Origin: a bacterium
Lineage (GTDB): Bacteria; UBA9089; CG2-30-40-21; SBAY01
Direction of reading: 5' to 3'
Length of the DNA: 9,546 nucleotides
NCBI GenBank assembly: GCA_040757115.1
Contig: JBFLYA010000145.1
Span: forward strand, 1 to 9,546
Below are positions 1 through 6,526 of this stretch, in pieces. Under the pieces are notes generated by a model that ran no database searches, was not told where the DNA came from, and worked only from the letters and a program-made list of their open reading frames with translations. Position numbers and translations under genes: made by a program. Each line of letters starts with the position of its first letter. The first letter of the stretch is position 1.

Positions 1-126
1 TTCCACAATCAATTTCTACCTATTTCTATAAATTTCAATCTATTTCTATTATCTTATCTCCATATCACTCTTATCTCCTTATCCCCTTTCTTACACTTTT
101 GATATATAGCCTGAACGGTTACCAAA
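1..126 (-). repeat. Copy 1 of MITE-like element arm (exact inverted match to 8279-8404)
   Basis: All 126 bases are the perfect reverse complement of 8279-8404 (position p pairs with 8405-p). The match breaks at 127 and is cut on the other side by the window edge. The element terminus is CCTGAACGGTTAC at 110-122, facing the barrel-protein gene and 27 bp past its stop codon. The other end of this copy lies outside the window, so its length and any target duplication (candidate CAAATACC, 123-130) cannot be checked here. No coding content is visible. Confidence 0.9.
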
Positions 127-149
127 TACCAGTATCTCCCAGTCTTTAC

Positions 150-3047
150 CTAAAAAGTATAGCTCAGGGAGGTAGTAACATTTCTTGTTGTAGGTCTTTC
201 AGTGGAAGGGCGGTCTTGTAGAAAACTGATGTTTAGTGAAAGATTGTCCAGGAAAGAATAATTACCCGCAACATTCAAGTTCTCACTTTCACTATCGTTA
301 GATTTAGTAGAACTAAATGTGGTTGTAAGTCCAAAAGGCGCTTTTGTAATCTCCATGCCTACTGTTCGGGAAATAGTTTCCTGGTTAATTGTCGTTGTTT
401 TCCCCTTATTTATGTTATAGGCATAAGATGTTGAAACTATCTCGGTTATAGGAGCGCGGATGGAAACCTTCGTCTCTGTATCTATTTTATCTGTGTCATC
501 CGGGGAATAGATATAAGTTTGCCCAAAAGTAAGTGGAAAATCCCGATTTTTTATCCTCAAATTGTAATTTATATCTGTGCTGTAATTGTGTGTTATATTT
601 CTTTCTGTGGCTTTCTGCTCAGCCAAAACATAACCTATTTGATAGTCCAGGTTTTCAAAGACTGGCTGAGAAAGTTGGAGAGTAAGATTATGAGTAAGAT
701 TTCGTGTCTTTTCATCTAAGGAATAAGACTTATCAACACAATTACTGAAATTACAAGATAGAGTCATCTCTTTTATAAGATTAAAGAGAAGGTTCAAGGT
801 ATATCCGGTATTTTCAGATTTAGGGTTACCTTGTTCATCCTTTATCTTTGTTGACTGAAATTCAATCCCTGTTTGCCCCAAAAACCTTTTTTCCCCTATA
901 TCGTAAGTCATACCTGCGGTTGTCAGATGCGTTTTAGCACTATTGGCAGATTCTTCTGTATCAGATAAGTTATAGCCCACACGGAAGATTAAAGAAGATA
1001 ATGCTTGCCAGGAGAGTCCATAATCCTGGGTAAATGTTTTAATATCTGTCTCTGTGGTCTGGGATTTAGAAAGGTTATTATTTAAGTTAAATTTAGTTAT
1101 AAATTTTAATTTCTCATTAATCTGGCTGATAAGTCCTGCCATATAGTTTTCCGACTCAGATGAGGTTTTTAAACTTTCATCATCAGGTATGTTATCAGTA
1201 TCAGAAGATTGAATATCAAGGTTTAACTCGAAGATTTTCTTGAAAGGGATATTTGATGTTAGCCCAATAGATTTTACCTTAGTTTTATTCTTTTCAACAA
1301 AGTCCTGTGTTTTGCCAAGATTTAGAATAATATCCGTGGTCGCCTGCCCTAACTTACTCCCCAGAGAGAAGTTAAAATCTTCTGTTTTAACTTCTTTATC
1401 TGAACCAACATTCTCTCTTGTATTTTTATTATCTGAATTAGAGTAATTGAATTGTATAGGGAAGTTATTAAATACGGATATACCCAGACCAATCTTCATA
1501 GAATCATCTTTACTCTTGTAATCGGTTTCATCGAAGGTATTCAAGCTATCTTCTGTCTTGCCCGATAACGCCAATTCCCACAAAGGATTTTTTATACCTA
1601 CATCAAGGTCGGCTTTTTGTTTCCCGCCGGTTGTGAACTCTTGCTTATTTGCCTTAATCTCGCTTCTTATTTCAACTCCATTGTCGAGAGAGCGTGTCTG
1701 ATTTACCGCGACATTGGTCGATAGGGCATGTTGAGTTTGATTCTGTTCATCTTCTACTGTTTGATAGCCTGTGGTAATTCCACCGGATGCCCCATCTACT
1801 TCAAATTCAGTCCAGTCTATTTGTGTTGGTTGTCCGCTTGTCCCATCCACATCCCCATATTCCCATCCGCCTTCCATCTCTCCTCCATCCCACTCTTCGC
1901 CCTCTTCCATTTCTTCTTCTGGCTCTGGTTCTTCCTCTGGTTCTACTGGTGGTTCTTCCTCTGGCGCTATTGGTGATTCTTCCTCTGATTCTATTGGTGG
2001 TTCTTCCTCTGGCTCTATTGGTGGTTCTTCCGGACTAATAGGAAGGGGAATTACTATTCTTCCTGGATTGGGATAGATTATTTGAACTTCCAATTTACGG
2101 ACTCCAGCTGGAATAAAAGGAGAGACTATCACATCGTTATTTTTTGTTGCCGGAACTTTGAAACTACGCCAGCCCTTGCCATCGAGATAAATATTTCCCC
2201 TGACATCTCCAATTCGTGTCTCTGAAGTTCTTAATTTGATGCCGACTTTGAATTCTTTTTTCTTTTGAATGTCTTTTTTGGGTAAGATAACTTTCATCCC
2301 TTTTACTCTAAACAGCTCATCTCTTAGAGTAGTGCGAACCTCTATTTGAATTGGAGAACTACCGCGAATCGGATTACCGAGGGTATCATAGCCTGAAAAT
2401 GTGCGGCTAATCGTAAATTTACCGTTTGCCTTTCCTGACAGTGCCTGTGCCCTTTTCATATCATCAAGGATAATTGGTCTATTTAACCGTTTGGGAGCCC
2501 CTGGTGTAATATTTTCAGAGATGAGAAAAACCTCTGTTTTTGTCCCATTCCCAAATCGATACATAACCTCCTCCCGGGTTATCCTGGCGCCAACAGGACC
2601 ATTTAGCGAGAGGGTATAGGATAAATTAGCCCTCTTTTCGCCTTTATAAAATATTAAGGCATTAGGTGATGGCGTAACACGGAGAGTTGTAGCCACAATA
2701 TTTACTTTGATGCCATCAGAAGATTTCCATTGCTGACCATAAGCATCTCTAACCGCGAAGTAGTAAGTTTTACCCTGGGTCAATGATAAACCAGACCTCG
2801 TCACACTCGTTCCTGTGGCAAATGTCCAGGTAACTACATCTGTTCCGCCGCGGGTTGTCCCAATGGCATACAGATAACCGTTGGCACCTACTACTGGTGC
2901 CCAGTTTGCGGACAATTGTGTTGTTGACCGTGTCCAGTCTTCATCTGCACCGAGACCATCATTTACCCAAGCTGGTGCTTGAGCGAAACCTACCTCTGCG
3001 GTCAATAAAATCCCTAAAACTATACCCAAAGTTTTTATCCTGTCCAT
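150..3047 (-). CDS. Secreted Fn3-like / Pro-Glu linker / outer-membrane beta-barrel protein
   Basis: A 965-residue exported protein of unknown specific function. Residues 1-22 form a signal peptide with likely cleavage at GFA|QA. Residues about 25-118 resemble a fibronectin type III-like domain (LSANW, then a GLSLTQGKTYYFAV block). Residues 120-335 look like further beta-rich domains. Residues about 339-375 are Pro-Glu octapeptide repeats, followed by a Glu/Gly-rich stretch to about 410. From about 425 to the end the sequence alternates polar and hydrophobic residues, with Asn/Thr/Ser-rich turns, and finishes in SLSYTF. A terminal Phe after alternating residues is the classical signature for barrel insertion by BAM. 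The ATG start is supported by AAGGAGG at 3056-3062, 8 nt away. The gene is divergent from the 3453-6492 operon. A pore or surface-scaffold role is inference; no enzymatic motif was seen. Confidence 0.85.
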   Translation of the reverse strand: MDRIKTLGIVLGILLTAEVGFAQAPAWVNDGLGADEDWTRSTTQLSANWAPVVGANGYLYAIGTTRGGTDVVTWTFATGTSVTRSGLSLTQGKTYYFAVRDAYGQQWKSSDGIKVNIVATTLRVTPSPNALIFYKGEKRANLSYTLSLNGPVGARITREEVMYRFGNGTKTEVFLISENITPGAPKRLNRPIILDDMKRAQALSGKANGKFTISRTFSGYDTLGNPIRGSSPIQIEVRTTLRDELFRVKGMKVILPKKDIQKKKEFKVGIKLRTSETRIGDVRGNIYLDGKGWRSFKVPATKNNDVIVSPFIPAGVRKLEVQIIYPNPGRIVIPLPISPEEPPIEPEEEPPIESEEESPIAPEEEPPVEPEEEPEPEEEMEEGEEWDGGEMEGGWEYGDVDGTSGQPTQIDWTEFEVDGASGGITTGYQTVEDEQNQTQHALSTNVAVNQTRSLDNGVEIRSEIKANKQEFTTGGKQKADLDVGIKNPLWELALSGKTEDSLNTFDETDYKSKDDSMKIGLGISVFNNFPIQFNYSNSDNKNTRENVGSDKEVKTEDFNFSLGSKLGQATTDIILNLGKTQDFVEKNKTKVKSIGLTSNIPFKKIFELNLDIQSSDTDNIPDDESLKTSSESENYMAGLISQINEKLKFITKFNLNNNLSKSQTTETDIKTFTQDYGLSWQALSSLIFRVGYNLSDTEESANSAKTHLTTAGMTYDIGEKRFLGQTGIEFQSTKIKDEQGNPKSENTGYTLNLLFNLIKEMTLSCNFSNCVDKSYSLDEKTRNLTHNLTLQLSQPVFENLDYQIGYVLAEQKATERNITHNYSTDINYNLRIKNRDFPLTFGQTYIYSPDDTDKIDTETKVSIRAPITEIVSTSYAYNINKGKTTTINQETISRTVGMEITKAPFGLTTTFSSTKSNDSESENLNVAGNYSFLDNLSLNISFLQDRPSTERPTTRNVTTSLSYTF
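1921..2031 (-). repeat. 24-bp in-frame tandem repeat coding for Pro-Glu octapeptides
   Basis: Three consecutive 24-bp units (1948-1971, 1972-1995, 1996-2019) plus partial flanking units lie inside the barrel-protein gene. On the coding strand they give octapeptides of the type EEPPIEPE, EEPPIESE and EESPIAPE. The unit is a multiple of three, so gain or loss of copies would change linker length without a frameshift. Pro-Glu spacers are usually extended and rigid, as in TonB-type proteins. Here the spacer separates the soluble N-terminal domains from the barrel. Confidence 0.9.
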
Positions 3048-3076
3048 TTCTCGTTCCTCCTTATTCCTCTATTGTC

Positions 3077-3243
3077 GTGTTGAACAAATAACGCACGGAA
3101 TTTAATTCTGGTAACTGGTGATTGGTAACTGGTAATTAAATACCGTTTGGCTGATCTCAGGACGAAACTATTTAACCAGTTACCAGTTATCCGTTTGCAG
3201 GTTATGAAATCTGATGATACGCCGTGCAAAACTTACTCAACAC
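3077..3243. repeat. MITE-like palindromic element with 22-bp terminal inverted repeats
   Basis: The ends 3077-3098 and 3222-3243 are equal-length inverted repeats. GTGTTGA pairs with TCAACAC at the outside and GCACGG pairs with CCGTGC at the inside, with mismatches between. Weaker pairing extends outward to about 3073/3247. Inside is a nested inverted repeat, GGTAACTGG...TAAATA (3124-3142) against TATTTAACCAGTTACC (3169-3184). A 14-bp direct tandem, GGTAACTGGTGATT then GGTAACTGGTAATT, occupies 3110-3137. No ORF fits inside. The element lies 15 bp upstream of the Shine-Dalgarno of the barrel gene, so it would be transcribed as part of that gene's 5' leader. Family unknown; CTA on both flanks (3069-3071, 3248-3250) is too short to count as a target duplication. 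Confidence 0.7.
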
Positions 3244-3265
3244 CACACTAGCAAGTTTATAAACA

Positions 3266-3322
3266 GGAATTTAGGCTTTAGCCTTTCATTGCAACGAATG
3301 AAACCCTACGAGGGTAAATTCC
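3266..3322. repeat. 57-nt fully paired cloverleaf palindrome
   Basis: An outer 8-bp stem, GGAATTTA (3266-3273) with TAAATTCC (3315-3322), encloses three hairpins with no linker bases: GGC-ttta-GCC (3274-3283), TTTCATT-gcaacg-AATGAAA (3284-3303) and CCC-tacga-GGG (3304-3314). Every base is in a stem or a hairpin loop, which makes a four-way junction. It is not a tRNA: it has no T-loop consensus, no anticodon arm of the right size and no CCA. It may be a dispersed palindromic element of the REP/RUP/MITE type, or a structured 5' leader of the minus-strand gene. Confidence 0.75.
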
Positions 3323-3341
3323 ATCTTAAATTTATAATATA

Positions 3342-3370
3342 AATATAACATAATAACACTATAAAGTCAA
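3342..3370 (-). promoter_or_regulatory. Candidate sigma70-type promoter for the barrel-protein gene
   Basis: On the minus strand, -35 TTGACT (3365-3370) and -10 TATATT (3342-3347) are 17 bp apart, each one base from consensus. Transcription would start near 3335 and give a leader of about 290 nt that contains both palindromic elements before the AAGGAGG ribosome site. The surrounding DNA is very AT-rich, so chance -10 matches are common. The good -35 and exact spacing are what support it. Confidence 0.5.
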
Positions 3371-3391
3371 AACTTTTTTTAAAAAAACTTC

Positions 3392-3421
3392 TTGACAAAA
3401 TAATAATAGTTAAGATATAAT
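3392..3421 (+). promoter_or_regulatory. Consensus sigma70-type promoter for the three-gene operon
   Basis: TTGACA (3392-3397) and TATAAT (3416-3421) are both perfect consensus hexamers separated by 18 bp. The expected start is near 3428, about 25 nt before the ATG at 3453. A T7A7 tract at 3374-3387 lies immediately upstream and could act as an UP element. The ribosome site AAGGGG (3438-3443) follows. No operator other than the dyad itself is obvious. Confidence 0.8.
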
Positions 3422-3452
3422 AAAAAATGGTTGTTTTAAGGGGAATAAGAAG

Positions 3453-3902
3453 ATGTTAGCAAAGGAGTCAAGACCATTATTTGTCCTGTTTTGGGGAATT
3501 GTTCTCCTGTGTGTTATCCTTTCATCTCAGGGAAGAGTAATGGGCAAGGTAGAAAAAACGGTTAAACCAAAGATAATTATTTCAGTTTCTTCCTGTGGCA
3601 AAGAGGCAGATTTTCCATCAAAAGATAAACTTGTGACTATGGGGAAGGAGATAATTCAGAGCATTTTCCCTTTGGAGATAGAAAAGAGTCGTCGAGTAAA
3701 AGGGGAGATTAGCTTTATCGGGCGGAAGGGAAAAGTGCCGATGTTTAAGATGGATTGCCTATTCCTCTACAAGACAACTTATACCGCTGTTACTCACCAT
3801 GTTGTCTTTAAACTCCATGTAACCGGATACATCATTGTATCCGTTGATGATAAATTATGGGACACCACAAGCGTAAAATCTAAAATAAAAAGGAGGAAAT
3901 AG
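3453..3902 (+). CDS. Exported protein of unknown function, first gene of operon
   Basis: A 149-residue protein that I do not recognise. A hydrophobic segment at residues about 9-24 follows a short basic N-terminus, so it is either a cleaved signal peptide (possible cut near RVMG|KVE) or a signal anchor. The rest is basic and beta-rich, with Cys48, Cys102, a His115-His116 pair and a Lys/Arg-rich tail ending KIKRRK. Residues about 102-131 (with KTTYTA at 107-112) weakly resemble residues 107-137 of the next gene product (KTTYSA at 113-118). The start is supported by AAGGGG 9 nt upstream and by the consensus promoter at 3392-3421. The stop is 2 nt from the next start, and the AGGAGG of the downstream gene lies inside this reading frame, so translation is probably coupled. 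Confidence 0.75.
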   Translation: MLAKESRPLFVLFWGIVLLCVILSSQGRVMGKVEKTVKPKIIISVSSCGKEADFPSKDKLVTMGKEIIQSIFPLEIEKSRRVKGEISFIGRKGKVPMFKMDCLFLYKTTYTAVTHHVVFKLHVTGYIIVSVDDKLWDTTSVKSKIKRRK

Positions 3903-3904
3903 AT

Positions 3905-5452
3905 ATGAAGACTTTTTTATTTTCAGTTTTTTTCTCAATGTGTTGTATCCCATTAGCATGGGCACAACAACTGTTTCCAGGAGCCAAAATAATCGATGAC
4001 AAGGTGATAAAGATTCCCTCAGTGGTTCAGGTTGCGACGAATATTAGAGATGTTCAATTGACCACGCGCCTGACTCTTGAGCAGATAGATAAACAAAATG
4101 TGGAGAAAGCAACTAAGTTACTGATTAATCAACAGCTTGCGACTCTGGTTGGTCGGAGTAGTTCAGTAAGACCAATAGTAACGGTGCTCCAAAGAGTTGG
4201 CAAGAAACTTTTGGTTGAATCGCTGGTTGTTTTCCGTGATAAAACAACATATAGTGCTACACTTTCAAAGATGGACTATGAAGTCGAAGGTGACCAGGTC
4301 ATTTTAAAGCAGAAGATTGATGACTATAGTCCACGGATAGCCGTTTTACAGAAACCCGGCGCTCCAAAGGCTGAAACACTAAAGATTAAAAAGGATATTC
4401 TTGCCAATCTAAAGATTTCTCTACCGCAGGGATATGGGCCAAAGGCACTTGCCAATACACCTTGCGATGATATTTCTACAGCAGTGCAATATACAAACCA
4501 GATACACAATATCTTTGTTCAGGCATTTGGACTGGCGGAAAAAAAGATTGGTAACAAGAGCACAAAAGCCGCCCTGATGAATATTCTACAAAAGGGCACA
4601 CGGCTTCTGGCATGGAATAACATCGGGCACGGAAATCCAGACCTGATTGTCGAGTGGAATGACAAATTAATAACGCATGCCGATTTTAATACGCCAACTT
4701 CGTTTGAAGGTGTTTATAATGCCGTCATTCTTCTAAACTCGTGTGATACCTGTGCCTCACCATACCATCTCAAAAATGCGATTATGAACCACAATCCTCG
4801 CACCTTCATTGCAGGCAGTAAAGGTTTACCAATTGGCTCATCAGAAGAAGTGGATTATCATTTCTGGAACTATTCACTTCTTCAAAATCAGACTATGGCC
4901 TGGTCTTTAAATGAGGCAGAGAAAAAGAAAAACCTTCTTGGCTATTTCTGTCTGAATGGCTACAATGGGAAATTTGCAGAAGTTGAGGCGGCAAAATTCA
5001 CCGAAGATTGCATACCATTTGACTATAAGAAAGTAAAGGCTAAAAATGTAAATGGTCGGTGGAAAGTAGTTCAAGGGAGTATGTGGATGCTTGATTTCGG
5101 AACCAATAAATCTCAAGCAGAAAAGGCTATTGAGATTATGAAACACTACAAGCTTGACCGTCAATGCTTTGTTGGACGACCTGATGCTCCGATGCAATAC
5201 TATACCACAGGTGGAAAAGCACCTCAGGGGAGCCTGGCTGGTGAGGATTGCATTTCGTTCAATCCTAACAATGTAACCGCTAAAAATATCGGTGGACATT
5301 GGAAGGTTGTTGATGGCTCACACTGGCTCCTTGATTTTGGTAACAAAGAAGCGGAATCAAAGATTGCCGTAGAAATCATAAAATTTTATGGTTTCAAGCA
5401 GATATGTTTTGTGGGAAGACCAAATGCGCCAATGATGTATTTTAAAAAGTAG
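3905..5452 (+). CDS. Secreted caspase-fold-like (clan CD) protein with duplicated C-terminal CFVGRP repeat
   Basis: A 515-residue exported protein. Residues 1-20 are a signal peptide ending WA|QQ. Residues 21-180 are an unassigned N-terminal region. Residues about 190-350 have the layout of clan CD cysteine peptidases (caspase, gingipain and CHAT types): IGHGN with His242 after a hydrophobic strand, then 38 residues on a second strand ending LLNSCDT with Cys280, then a TFIAGSKGLPIGSSE segment like the post-Cys strand and loop of such folds. His242/Cys280 are the proposed dyad. Residues 368-434 and 448-515 are two copies of a roughly 67-residue module (DCI..F, G.WKVV.GS.W, LDFG, CFVGRP.APM.Y). 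The gene has a strong AGGAGG site (3891-3896) 8 nt before its ATG. Peptidase activity is inference; it could be an inactive caspase-like fold. The operon suggests an envelope or extracellular role. Confidence 0.82.
   Translation: MKTFLFSVFFSMCCIPLAWAQQLFPGAKIIDDKVIKIPSVVQVATNIRDVQLTTRLTLEQIDKQNVEKATKLLINQQLATLVGRSSSVRPIVTVLQRVGKKLLVESLVVFRDKTTYSATLSKMDYEVEGDQVILKQKIDDYSPRIAVLQKPGAPKAETLKIKKDILANLKISLPQGYGPKALANTPCDDISTAVQYTNQIHNIFVQAFGLAEKKIGNKSTKAALMNILQKGTRLLAWNNIGHGNPDLIVEWNDKLITHADFNTPTSFEGVYNAVILLNSCDTCASPYHLKNAIMNHNPRTFIAGSKGLPIGSSEEVDYHFWNYSLLQNQTMAWSLNEAEKKKNLLGYFCLNGYNGKFAEVEAAKFTEDCIPFDYKKVKAKNVNGRWKVVQGSMWMLDFGTNKSQAEKAIEIMKHYKLDRQCFVGRPDAPMQYYTTGGKAPQGSLAGEDCISFNPNNVTAKNIGGHWKVVDGSHWLLDFGNKEAESKIAVEIIKFYGFKQICFVGRPNAPMMYFKK
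5006..5449 (+). repeat. Two tandem 67-residue modules with about 80-residue period
   Basis: The two copies encode residues 368-434 and 448-515 of the caspase-like protein. Shared positions include DCI, AKN, G.WKVV.GS.W.LDFG, EI.K.Y, CFVGRP and APM.Y. A short Gly-rich spacer (TTGGKAPQG) joins them. Each copy carries two conserved Cys (369 and the CFVGRP Cys in copy 1; 449 and its equivalent in copy 2), consistent with one disulfide per module in an oxidising compartment. I recall similar modules at the C-termini of other bacterial secreted proteins but cannot name a family. A surface-binding or sorting role is inference. Confidence 0.8.
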
Positions 5453-5469
5453 CGAAATAAGAGGTTGGG

Positions 5470-6492
5470 ATGGGAATAAAAAGAGCAACCAAAATTTCCA
5501 TAGGATGGGTATGTATCCTATGTATGTTCTCTCCAGTGGTATATGGAAAGGTAAAAGAGCCTCATCCCATCCCTATTTATGTCATCGAACGAGATACACT
5601 GCAAACAAGAAATTTCATCCCCGTAGTAAATCATGAAACGATGATTATTAATCTGGGGAAGAGAAGTGTGAGACTCGACCTGGTGTCGAAAATTCCAGAG
5701 GGTAAATATCGGGAAGGAGAAGGATATCCTGCTTTTTTAGAAGACTCTCTCCTTCCCGAACCACTTTTTTCTCTCAAAGATATCTCACCAAAAAAAACCT
5801 TATATTTGGAACATCCTGAATTCGATAAGGATGAAAACGCATATATCTGGAAAGGGATATTACTTCCGCCAGCTCAGAACCTCATAGCTCAGTATGACAA
5901 TTATTTTGGGGAATATAGTCATTACTGGACAGCGCAGGGTTTTGATTTTCAAGGTATTAAAATAAAAACCTCCTACATCTCCTCCAAACTCAATGAATCC
6001 GAATGGGAACTTTCATTGAGTTATGATATTGAAAATGCTACTGGATACCAGGTCAAAGATTTTTCTATGAGTGTTTTTCTCCCGGTAAAAGAAATCAGGA
6101 AAGAAGATGAAGTATCTTTTATTGATTTACAGCAAATTTGTGCCTCACCAAATATAGAGGTATCCCAGGTAACAAAATCAGATGGATATGGTTGTGCGGC
6201 GTATGGGGTTATGGCGAATTTGGGCACAAGTGAGTTTGACGCAGAGGGAAAAATCAGGTTTTTTGTGTGTATTGCCGGGGCATTATTACCCAATAATGGA
6301 AGTATTTGGCCCACCATAAATATCACCGGACGCCTTTTTAATCAGGAATCCTGCTGGCCAGCAACTCTTATAAAAACAGATATTCCCGTCGCAGAAGAGC
6401 ACTTTTCCTACACTTCATACAATCTGGTTATAAAAGATAGTCATACCTTTACATTTCATCAAGGAGAAGTTGTTGTTCAACAAGAACGATGA
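5470..6492 (+). CDS. Exported protein of unknown function, third gene of operon
   Basis: A 340-residue protein that I do not recognise. The N-terminus has basic residues, then a hydrophobic stretch (about residues 8-25) and a plausible signal-peptidase site at VYG|KV. The mature part is rich in beta-prone and aromatic residues without membrane segments, and reads as one or two beta-sandwich-like domains. Visible Cys residues at the ICASP, GCAAY, FVCIAG and ESCWP positions could form disulfides. It follows the caspase-like gene by 17 nt, with an AGAGG ribosome site at 5460-5464, so it is almost certainly co-transcribed. A substrate, chaperone or surface partner of the upstream proteins is possible but unsupported by any motif. 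Only 34 bp separate its stop from the convergent cytochrome gene, and no clear terminator hairpin is seen there. Confidence 0.75.
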   Translation: MGIKRATKISIGWVCILCMFSPVVYGKVKEPHPIPIYVIERDTLQTRNFIPVVNHETMIINLGKRSVRLDLVSKIPEGKYREGEGYPAFLEDSLLPEPLFSLKDISPKKTLYLEHPEFDKDENAYIWKGILLPPAQNLIAQYDNYFGEYSHYWTAQGFDFQGIKIKTSYISSKLNESEWELSLSYDIENATGYQVKDFSMSVFLPVKEIRKEDEVSFIDLQQICASPNIEVSQVTKSDGYGCAAYGVMANLGTSEFDAEGKIRFFVCIAGALLPNNGSIWPTINITGRLFNQESCWPATLIKTDIPVAEEHFSYTSYNLVIKDSHTFTFHQGEVVVQQER

Positions 6493-6526
6493 ATATTTTC
6501 TCTTCTGCTCGCTTTCTCACTTGCTC

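Noticed and set aside
1921-2031. Regularly spaced repeats that could suggest a CRISPR array
   Set aside because: The units are contiguous 24-bp in-frame codon repeats with no unique spacers and lie within a coding sequence.
1771-2076. Open frames on the plus strand rich in Ser/Gly or Leu/Val opposite the barrel gene
   Set aside because: They are mirror images of the Pro-Glu repeat coding strand. They have no ribosome site and lie wholly inside the strongly supported minus-strand gene.
3035-3229. 64-codon minus-strand frame in the leader of the barrel gene
   Set aside because: It is translated palindrome sequence that overlaps the start of the barrel gene in another frame, and it lacks a ribosome site.
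3266-3322. A tRNA-like gene or tmRNA-type acceptor suggested by the cloverleaf
   Set aside because: The stem lengths do not fit a tRNA and there is no T-loop consensus, anticodon arm or CCA end.
4907-5299. 130-codon minus-strand frame inside the caspase-like gene
   Set aside because: The plus strand has a signal peptide, a strong ribosome site and duplicated conserved modules over the same bases. The minus frame is a shadow.
6493-6526. A bidirectional terminator between the convergent genes
   Set aside because: No stem of useful length followed by a T-tract could be found in these 34 bases on either strand.
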